Assembly: GCA_002338255.1 (NCBI GenBank)
Contig: DDHX01000003.1
Coordinates: forward strand, 19,358-29,802
Length of the DNA: 10,445 bases
Source: Ruminococcaceae bacterium UBA1865
Lineage (GTDB): Bacteria > Bacillota > Clostridia > Oscillospirales > Acutalibacteraceae
Direction of reading: 5' to 3'
This document shows positions 1 to 5,581 of this stretch, in pieces. A program made the translations under genes and the position numbers. The notes beneath the pieces are model-generated. The model saw only the letters and a list, made by a program, of their open reading frames with translations, did no database searches and was not told the origin of the DNA. Each line of letters starts with the position of its first letter. The stretch's first letter is position 1.

Positions 1-303
1 CAAAAAAAAAATCCCCGCCAGTGTAAGTGCAAAAAACACCAGCAGTAAATCACCGCCGGAAAAGAACAGACCACCTGTAAAAACGATGAACACCAAAAAG
101 CCGCATACTAAAAAGTCCTGTACGTTGTTGACCACAACAGATTGTTTAGAAAACAGCTTGAACAAGTCGTAAAACGGTTGCAATAAAGGTGGCCCCTGCC
201 GTCCTTGTAAGCGCGCGCTGATCTTACGGTCAAAGCCCGCAAGCAATCCGCCCACAACAGGCCCCAAAATCAAATACAGCGCTACGGAAATAATTGACCA
301 CAT
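1..303 (-). CDS. echB: Ech-type hydrogenase membrane subunit B (NuoH-like), N-terminal part
   Basis: This is the first 101 codons of a complex I subunit 1 / NuoH / EchB family membrane protein, cut off by the window edge. Residues 14-53 hold the family signature: a Gly-rich stretch, then FDRKISARLQGRQGP (24-38), then a conserved LQPFYDLFKLFSK segment (41-53), the cytoplasmic loop after the first helix. Hydrophobic helices lie at about 4-24 and 68-101. In this family the subunit anchors the hydrogenase module to the membrane and forms the connection to the ion channel. The ATG (303-301) shares one base with the echA stop (TAATG), so the two are translationally coupled. A G-rich GGGGGTG lies just upstream inside echA. 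The order echA then echB matches known ech operons; a formate hydrogenlyase or Mrp-linked relative (HyfC/HycD) is possible, because the catalytic subunits lie outside the window. Confidence 0.88.
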   Translation of the reverse strand, partial: MWSIISVALYLILGPVVGGLLAGFDRKISARLQGRQGPPLLQPFYDLFKLFSKQSVVVNNVQDFLVCGFLVFIVFTGGLFFSGGDLLLVFFALTLAGIFFL

Positions 304-2216
304 TACACCGCACCCCCAATCGCAATAACCATCATAACAATCAATCCTGCCGCAGCAAGCATAATAGCGGGTTTTAAAATTATCTTCTCACCGAAATAGT
401 CTTCCATGTACCAATTGGCAAGGTACATCGGTTTGCTGTCACCAAAGGCATCAATGAAATTTCGATCATCGCCGGCATTCGCACCGCCCATATAAGACAT
501 TACTATTTTATTCTTTTTGCCAAAAGTCAAAAAACGTACTGCAATGGGTAAAATGACAATGGCACAAAGCATCATAAGCATGATATTTACATTACCGCTG
601 CTGATAATGGCTGGCAGCGTTTGATGAAACATATCACTCAGGAACGGTTCTACGATATATGTAGATACCATTGGGAATGTAAGGCAAAGAGAAATCATTA
701 AAATTGCCTGTGAAATCAAGGAAAACCATTCGCTTTTTCCTACCGTATTCGGCAGGCGTGCGGAATGATGCAAAACCGCGACCAGCTTTCCAAGCCACTT
801 TGTCCAGTAGAAAAGTGTGGTGGCACTGCCAAAAATAAGGAACACCACCAGTAAAAGGCTGTTGGAATCCACGAAAGCTTTCAGTGCCGCCCACTTTGAA
901 ATCAGCATCCCGAACGGTGCTAAAAACATGCCCGCAATACCGACAATCATGACAAACGCGAGCCCCGGGAGTTTTACGATTAATCCATGCATATCCTCAA
1001 TATTGCGGCTGCCGGTACTGTTTTCCACCGCACCCACAGACAGGAACATGAGCGATTTTGAGACTGCGTGGAACATCATCAGGAACACACCGGCCCATAC
1101 AGCTTCGTGCATACCGACACCTGCGCAGGCGGTGATTAGTCCCAAATTGGAAATTGTGGAATAGGCCAGCACCTTTTTACCGTCACTCTGTGAGATAGCA
1201 AGCAGTGACGCCGCGAAAAAGGTAAAGCCGCCGATAGTCGTAACCATAGTGCCCGCCAAATTCCCGGCAAACGTCGGTGAAAGGCGGATTAAAAGGTATA
1301 CACCTGCCTTAACCATGGTAGCGGAATGCAAAAGAGCAGAGGTTGGTGTTGGTGCAACCATCGCACCCAAGAGCCAACCCGAAAACGGGAACTGGGCACT
1401 TTTGGTTATTCCTGCAAAAGCAAGAAGGATAACCGGAATTATGGCAATTTCATTGCCCGCACCCAATGTGACAAGGCCATGCAAATCAGCAACATTTAAA
1501 ACTAATGTGCCGTAAACGATTGCAACCGCAAAACCAAGCCCACCCAAAAGGTTCATCCACAGGGCACGAATTGAGTTCGTAATCGCCTCCTGTGTTTGAT
1601 TGTAACCAATAAGCAGAAAAGAACAGATGCTGGTAATCTCCCAGAAAAAATAAATCCAAGTGAGGCTGTTAGAAAATACCAAACCGAACATAGCACCCAA
1701 AAAGACAAACAACATTGCAAAAAAGAATGCGCTTCTGTCCTTGTACTCGGGATGGTGCGCGCGGTATTCCTTCATGTACCCAACCGCATAAACACAACTC
1801 AGGCAACCCACTACTCCGATGATCAGACACATCATAATTGTAAGTTTATCCGATAAAATATGATTGGCCTCAGGAATCTTTTTCCCGAAAAGCTCAAGCC
1901 AAGCGATTAGCCCGGTTTGTGCAATAGAAAGGAAGGCAACGTAGTATTTTTTATAATGGAACCCGTAATAAACAACAAGCCCCATCAGCCCGAATTCCCC
2001 AATCAAAATTGCCGTATCCAACCCGTGCGTTTCCAAAATATACGACCGGCTTTCACCATTGATCAGATTTGTCACCGCAAAGTACAGAACCGCAGCGACA
2101 ATGACCGCACAACATGTAAAGATAAAATAATCGCGCATTTTCCCCTGTTGTTTCATAAATGCTAAAAAGAAAGCTGCAACAAAAGGCAAAATAATGAGGA
2201 ATGCAATAACCCCCAT
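303..2216 (-). CDS. echA: Ech-type hydrogenase antiporter subunit A (NuoL-like)
   Basis: This is a polytopic membrane protein of the NuoL/MrpA/EchA family, expected to pump H+ or Na+ when ferredoxin-driven H2 evolution occurs in the peripheral hydrogenase module. With the start used here it has 637 residues, close to the roughly 640 usual for EchA. The proton-antiporter core runs from about residue 160 to 430. Conserved channel residues are visible: Glu193 in FFWEITS, Lys272 in KSAQFPF and His297 in ALLHSATMVKAG. I chose ATG 2216 (MGVIAFLIILPF) because it begins directly on the first helix and has GGTGG five bases upstream. ATG 2228 is an alternative, with GGAG only two bases away. The frame stays open to an ATG at 2294, but that has no ribosome binding site and would add a polar N-terminal stretch. 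It is the first gene after the promoter and overlaps echB by one base. Family assignment is firm; naming it Ech rather than another group 4 hydrogenase is inferred from size and gene order. Confidence 0.88.
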   Translation of the reverse strand: MGVIAFLIILPFVAAFFLAFMKQQGKMRDYFIFTCCAVIVAAVLYFAVTNLINGESRSYILETHGLDTAILIGEFGLMGLVVYYGFHYKKYYVAFLSIAQTGLIAWLELFGKKIPEANHILSDKLTIMMCLIIGVVGCLSCVYAVGYMKEYRAHHPEYKDRSAFFFAMLFVFLGAMFGLVFSNSLTWIYFFWEITSICSFLLIGYNQTQEAITNSIRALWMNLLGGLGFAVAIVYGTLVLNVADLHGLVTLGAGNEIAIIPVILLAFAGITKSAQFPFSGWLLGAMVAPTPTSALLHSATMVKAGVYLLIRLSPTFAGNLAGTMVTTIGGFTFFAASLLAISQSDGKKVLAYSTISNLGLITACAGVGMHEAVWAGVFLMMFHAVSKSLMFLSVGAVENSTGSRNIEDMHGLIVKLPGLAFVMIVGIAGMFLAPFGMLISKWAALKAFVDSNSLLLVVFLIFGSATTLFYWTKWLGKLVAVLHHSARLPNTVGKSEWFSLISQAILMISLCLTFPMVSTYIVEPFLSDMFHQTLPAIISSGNVNIMLMMLCAIVILPIAVRFLTFGKKNKIVMSYMGGANAGDDRNFIDAFGDSKPMYLANWYMEDYFGEKIILKPAIMLAAAGLIVMMVIAIGGAV

Positions 2217-2232
2217 GCCAACCACCATTTCT

Positions 2233-2273
2233 CCACGCGAAAAATAACAAATCGGCCATATTGTTCCGCGCGG
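2233..2273 (-). promoter_or_regulatory. Leader hairpin overlapping the echA translation start region
   Basis: In the minus-strand transcript CCGCGCG (2273-2267) can pair with CGCGTGG (2239-2233) through seven base pairs including one G-U. An inner AACAA (2265-2261 on the minus strand) can pair with TTGTT (2250-2246). The 3' arm takes in the GTGG of the GTGGAG ribosome-binding-like sequence just upstream of the candidate echA starts. It could tune translation, or be incidental. Confidence 0.35.
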
Positions 2274-2384
2274 GAAAGAATATGACTTTTCCATAAAATA
2301 AAAAATTAAAGCACTTCAAATGCAACCAAATTGTGCGGAAAACATCGGATTTCTGACAATTTTTATGATTGCTTGAACCTATCA

Positions 2385-2413
2385 ATTCTACTTCAAATTT
2401 TATCTATTGTCAA
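2385..2413 (-). promoter_or_regulatory. Sigma-A promoter for the ech operon
   Basis: On the minus strand a perfect -35 TTGACA (2413-2408) is followed by a 17-nt spacer and a -10 TAGAAT (2390-2385). The predicted transcription start is near 2378, leaving a leader of about 160 nt before echA. This suggests strong vegetative expression of the hydrogenase operon. It is a sequence match only. Confidence 0.75.
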
Positions 2414-2607
2414 TTCAACTTTCCTAAAATCTACAGGATTTGTTTGTTTAAATTGTGAGAATCATTCATCAATATTATGAATTATGCTCCTGATAATCGA
2501 AGTTGATTTGTTTATTGTTGTATGAGAATAAGCAATATGTCAAAATGACGAAAAACCGTTTTAAAATGTATTGCATTTGCTACTCTGATTTTAGCATTTT
2601 GCTTTGA

Positions 2608-2637
2608 AAATAAAATCTTAGCTCTTGATGCATACTA
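2608..2637 (+). promoter_or_regulatory. Sigma-G-like forespore promoter for splB
   Basis: The -10 element CATACTA (2631-2637) fits the sigma-G consensus CATWMTA exactly. An 18-nt spacer upstream is AAATA (2608-2612), matching gHATR apart from its first base. The predicted start near 2644 leaves only about 15 nt before the TTG start codon, so AAGGAG would sit at the very 5' end of the mRNA. Forespore control agrees with the known sigma-G control of splAB in B. subtilis. This is inferred from sequence alone. Confidence 0.7.
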
Positions 2638-2658
2638 AATAAAAAGGAGTTGGTTTTT

Positions 2659-3654
2659 TTGCAGCCCGATAAAATTTTTTATGAACCTTCGGCTCTTAAC
2701 TATGAATTAGGTAAAATATTACGGAACCAATATAAAGATCTCCCGTGGATTCCAATCGAAAGTCACAACAATATTCCTGAACTTAGAAATAGTTCGAATT
2801 CGGAGTTTGCACAGATGAAACGTCATCTGATTATCGGAGTCAGAAAGACTCATAGATATGTACCAAATTACAAATCTTCGGACTTTCTTGTTCCCTACAC
2901 CTCTTCCGGATGCAGCGCAATGTGCTTGTACTGCTATTTGGTCTGCCATTACAACAAGTGTTCTTATCTAAGATTATTTGTAAACAGAGAACAGATGCTT
3001 GATAAACTGATGAAAACCGCAAATAAATCGGATGGGGATTTAACCTTTGAAATCGGAAGCAACAGCGATTTGGTTTTGGAAAACACCATAACCTCCAACT
3101 TGGAATGGACGATCGAGAATTTCGGTAAAAACGAAAAAGGATTTATCACATTTCCCACAAAATTTGACAACGTGGATTCTCTTCTTAATCTGAACCACAG
3201 GGGCAGAACAATAATCAGAGTGAGCGTGAATCCACAGGAGATTATCAATAAAATTGAATTGGGAACATCTTCGCTTCGAAACCGAATCAACGCTCTGAAT
3301 AAGATGTGCGAGGCAGGCTACAAGGTCGGCCTGCTGATTGCACCGATTGTGCTAATAGACAACTGGAAAAGACTATACGCAGAACTGATTACGACTTTAG
3401 CAAATGAGCTTTCTGAAAAAACAAAAAAGGAAATTTTGATTGAAGTTATTTTTATGACATACAGCTATGTTCAACGGGCGATTAACAACGAGGCGTTTCC
3501 AAACGCAACGGAACTTTACGATCAAAAGCTCATGACGGGCAGGGGAATGGGAAAATATTTTTACAGAACGCCATTAAGAGCGGACGCAGAGTCATTTTTA
3601 AAAGATGAAATTGGGAAACAATTTGATCTGTCAAAAATCATGTATATTGTATAG
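2659..3654 (+). CDS. splB: Spore photoproduct lyase (radical SAM DNA repair)
   Basis: This radical SAM enzyme reverses the UV lesion 5-thyminyl-5,6-dihydrothymine in spore DNA at germination. The start is TTG 2659, with AAAAAGGAG (2641-2649) nine bases upstream; an in-frame TTG at 2650 touches that site and is unlikely. The protein has 331 residues against about 342 in B. subtilis. The [4Fe-4S]/SAM motif is CSAMCLYC (Cys85, Cys89, Cys92) within a TSSGC...CYL context. Later conserved blocks include FEIGSNSDLV (130-139), RVSVNP (187-192), ELGTSSLRNRINA (200-212), AGYKVGLLIAPI (219-230), and a GRGMGKYFYR block near the C-terminus (294-303). By my alignment, the position of B. subtilis Cys141, the H-atom donor, is Ser134. 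Two further cysteines, Cys96 and Cys101, follow the cluster motif. No splA-like gene is adjacent and it appears monocistronic. Family call is firm. Confidence 0.93.
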   Translation: MQPDKIFYEPSALNYELGKILRNQYKDLPWIPIESHNNIPELRNSSNSEFAQMKRHLIIGVRKTHRYVPNYKSSDFLVPYTSSGCSAMCLYCYLVCHYNKCSYLRLFVNREQMLDKLMKTANKSDGDLTFEIGSNSDLVLENTITSNLEWTIENFGKNEKGFITFPTKFDNVDSLLNLNHRGRTIIRVSVNPQEIINKIELGTSSLRNRINALNKMCEAGYKVGLLIAPIVLIDNWKRLYAELITTLANELSEKTKKEILIEVIFMTYSYVQRAINNEAFPNATELYDQKLMTGRGMGKYFYRTPLRADAESFLKDEIGKQFDLSKIMYIV

Positions 3655-3766
3655 GAAACTGACGTTTTCTCATCACCTTGATTGCCGCTGCCTTGTAAAA
3701 GGAGCAATCTGCCTGATAGCAACCCACCGTTTTTCACCTTAGGAGCAACGGGCACGTTCAAGTTTC
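3655..3766. repeat. Compact palindromic, multi-branched element after splB
   Basis: The block starts at the base after the splB stop. Its ends form an imperfect inverted repeat: GAAACTGACGT (3655-3665) against ACGTTCAAGTTTC (3754-3766), differing by two single-base gaps. Inside are two further stem-loops. GATTGC (3680-3685) pairs with GCAATC (3704-3709) and encloses CCTT-GTAA-AAGG, a GNRA-type tetraloop read on the plus strand. CCGTT (3727-3731) pairs with AACGG (3747-3751). The closing stem plus two arms resembles a three-way junction. It could be a REP- or MITE-like element, a structured RNA, or the splB transcript end; there is no U-tract directly after it and no clear target-site duplication. 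Confidence 0.45.
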
Positions 3767-3837
3767 GGTCACATTCAGTCATTCAATATTAAAAATTAGG
3801 ATTATTTTATTAAGTCACATACAATATTTAAATTATA

Positions 3838-3879
3838 TTGAATTTATTTGACTGATTTTGATTGACTTTAAGCGAAAGT
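3838..3879 (+). promoter_or_regulatory. Candidate FruR operator: phased TTGA repeats and inverted repeat
   Basis: TTGA occurs at 3838, 3848 and 3858, exactly ten bases apart, with another at 3862 that forms the -35 element. Immediately downstream, ACTTT (3865-3869) and AAAGT (3875-3879) form an inverted repeat inside the promoter spacer. DeoR-family repressors often bind repeated short motifs over their own promoter, so this is a plausible autoregulatory operator for the next gene. No binding evidence is available from sequence. Confidence 0.45.
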
Positions 3880-3890
3880 GAGTGTAATAT
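3862..3890 (+). promoter_or_regulatory. Sigma-A promoter of the fructose operon
   Basis: A -35 TTGACT (3862-3867) and a -10 TAATAT (3885-3890) are separated by 17 nt. The predicted start is near 3897, giving a leader of about 20 nt before the fruR ATG at 3917. No second promoter is obvious within the four-gene operon. Confidence 0.75.
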
Positions 3891-3916
3891 ATAGACATAC
3901 AAAAGGAGTGACAGAA

Positions 3917-4684
3917 ATGCTGACAGAAGAGAGATATGCCGCCATTTTAAAAATGGTTGGAGAAAAGAAAGCCGTCACCGTGGCTGAATTGACAGAAGCG
4001 TTTAACAGCTCTGAATCTACCATCAGAAGAGATTTGACCGTATTGCATAATATCGGCAAATTAAATAAGGTCCATGGCGGGGCCACCACAATGGATGTTT
4101 GCTACAATACAAAGGACGATGCTGTATCTGAACGGCAAAATCGAAACCCAACGGAGAAGCACTTGATTGGTAAATACGCGGCATCTTTAATTCAGGACAA
4201 TGATTTTGTTTATATTGACGCGGGAACCACCACAGAAATTATGATTGATTATATTGCGGAGCAAAATGCTGTCTATGTCACCAATGGTACGATGCACGCC
4301 AAAAAACTTGCGCAAAAAGGGTGTAAAGTCTTTATTTTAGGCGGGGAACTGAAAATGGCTACCGATTCGGTCGTGGGGAACGAAGCGATTGAAAGCTTGA
4401 AAAAATACAACTTTACAAAGGGATTTTTTGGAACAAACGCAGTAAGCATTAAAATTGGATACAGTACACCCGATGTGAGCGAAGCACTTGTAAAAGCAGA
4501 GGCTCTGTCAAAATGCAGCGCTCGATTTGTTTTAGCGGATTCCTCCAAGTTCAACAGCGTCTGCCCTATCACCTTTGCAAAGTTAGACACGGCAGCTATT
4601 ATTACAACCAAATTGAAAGATTTACAGTATAAAAATTATACAAATATAATGGAGATTGAATATGATTTACACGGTAACCTTTAA
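3917..4684 (+). CDS. fruR: DeoR-family transcriptional repressor of the fructose operon
   Basis: This 255-residue DeoR-family regulator is of standard length. Residues 6-57 form the N-terminal winged helix-turn-helix, with the recognition helix at SSESTIRRDL (31-40) and the family's KVHGGA (51-56) after it. The C-terminal phosphosugar-sensing domain shows DAGTTT (101-106), TNG (122-124), GGE (142-144) and ADSSK (207-211). The start is ATG 3917 with AAAGGAG eight bases upstream; the frame stays open to a GTG at 3878, but that lies inside the promoter. It overlaps fruK by 23 bases. By context it probably represses this operon and is released by a phosphorylated fructose intermediate, as for FruR proteins of other Firmicutes. 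The specific ligand is inferred. Confidence 0.88.
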   Translation: MLTEERYAAILKMVGEKKAVTVAELTEAFNSSESTIRRDLTVLHNIGKLNKVHGGATTMDVCYNTKDDAVSERQNRNPTEKHLIGKYAASLIQDNDFVYIDAGTTTEIMIDYIAEQNAVYVTNGTMHAKKLAQKGCKVFILGGELKMATDSVVGNEAIESLKKYNFTKGFFGTNAVSIKIGYSTPDVSEALVKAEALSKCSARFVLADSSKFNSVCPITFAKLDTAAIITTKLKDLQYKNYTNIMEIEYDLHGNL

Positions 4685-5564
4685 TCCATCGCTTGATTAC
4701 ATTGTGAAAGTTTCTTCTTTTCAGCTTGGAACAGTGAATCGAACTGAGTCCGAAAAAATACTTTCCGGAGGGAAAGGAATCAATGTTTCAATCGTTTTAA
4801 AAAATTTAGGAATAGACAGTGTTGCTTTGGGCTTTATTGCGGGATTTACAGGAGCTCAAATTGAAAGGGGCGTTAAAGCATTCGGTTGTAAAACCGACTT
4901 TATTCAGATGCAAAATGGCCTGTCAAGAATTAATGTCAAACTGAAAGCCAAAGAGGAAAGTGAGATAAACGGGCAGGGACCTAAAATCTGTGAATCGGAT
5001 TTACAAAAAATGTTTGACCAAATAGCTCAATTGGCCGATAACGATATTTTAGTTTTGGCGGGAAGCATCCCCAACACCTTACCGGCGGATATTTATGAAA
5101 ATATTTTGAGCCGAATTCAGGATAAAAACATAAAGGCGGTCGTGGACGCAACCGGTAATCTTTTGGTCAATGTTTTAAAATATCATCCGTTTTTAATCAA
5201 ACCCAATAACCACGAGTTGGGTGAAATTTTTGGTGTGCAGCTAAAGAACGAGGAAGAAATCATTTTTTATGCCAAAAAGCTTCAAGAGAAGGGCGCACAA
5301 AACGTATTGATTTCGATGGCGGGAGACGGTGCGATTTTAATTACAGACAATGGAACGGTTTTTAGAAGTCAGGCGCCTAAAGGAGTTGTGCGCAATTCAG
5401 TAGGAGCGGGCGATTCCATGGTCGCTGGGTTTTTAGCGGGTTACCTTCCGAATCAGGATATTCAGAAAGCGTTTAAAACAGGTGTAGCCACAGGCAGTGC
5501 CAGTGCATTTTCCGAAGAGCTGGCAACAAAAGATGAGGTTGAAGCATTGTTGCGACTTATATAA
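4662..5564 (+). CDS. fruK: 1-phosphofructokinase (PfkB family)
   Basis: This 300-residue PfkB/ribokinase-fold kinase phosphorylates fructose-1-phosphate to fructose-1,6-bisphosphate with ATP. The N-terminal substrate motif SGGKGINVS is at 35-43, the TEIN-like ESEINGQGP is at 99-107, and the C-terminal motif NSVGAGDSMVAGF (245-257) carries the catalytic base Asp251. The start is ATG 4662 with GGAG seven bases upstream (4651-4654); the in-frame TTG at 4656 is too close to that site. The gene overlaps the end of fruR, and 17 bases separate it from fruA. The close relative LacC (tagatose-6-phosphate kinase) is the main alternative, but adjacency to a fructose-type PTS IIABC favours FruK. Confidence 0.92.
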   Translation: MIYTVTFNPSLDYIVKVSSFQLGTVNRTESEKILSGGKGINVSIVLKNLGIDSVALGFIAGFTGAQIERGVKAFGCKTDFIQMQNGLSRINVKLKAKEESEINGQGPKICESDLQKMFDQIAQLADNDILVLAGSIPNTLPADIYENILSRIQDKNIKAVVDATGNLLVNVLKYHPFLIKPNNHELGEIFGVQLKNEEEIIFYAKKLQEKGAQNVLISMAGDGAILITDNGTVFRSQAPKGVVRNSVGAGDSMVAGFLAGYLPNQDIQKAFKTGVATGSASAFSEELATKDEVEALLRLI

Positions 5565-5581
5565 AAAAGGAGGGGTTTTGT

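Larger units (their letters stand above)
2295..2649. other. AT-rich divergent intergenic region, ech / splB
   Basis: This 355-base AT-rich stretch lies between the divergent echA and splB genes (it also includes the sequence just upstream of the chosen echA start). It holds the sigma-A-like ech promoter (2385-2413, minus) and the sigma-G-like splB promoter (2608-2637, plus). Between them are weak inverted repeats only: GCAATA (2533-2538) with TATTGC about 30 bases downstream, and an AAAAC/GTTTT palindrome near 2552-2563. No convincing small ORF with a ribosome binding site, RNA gene or riboswitch was seen. Confidence 0.6.

Noticed and set aside
2217..2294. Extended N-terminus for echA starting at ATG 2294
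   Set aside because: No ribosome binding site lies upstream of 2294, the added 26 residues are polar and unlike EchA/NuoL N-termini, and the stretch contains the leader stem.
2530..2580. Possible terminator or small RNA around GCAATA/TATTGC and AAAAC/GTTTT
   Set aside because: The arms are short and AT-rich with a long loop, no upstream gene on that strand needs termination, and no promoter for a small RNA is apparent.
3561..3782. 73-codon minus-strand ORF spanning the end of splB and the palindromic block
   Set aside because: It overlaps splB in antisense and has no convincing start signal. It is kept only as a clue that the block might recur in the genome.
3864..3880. Possible CcpA cre site around the AAGCG core in the fru promoter
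   Set aside because: Only the AAGCG core fits; the outer TG and CA positions of the cre consensus are missing on both strands. The inverted repeat is better explained as a local operator.
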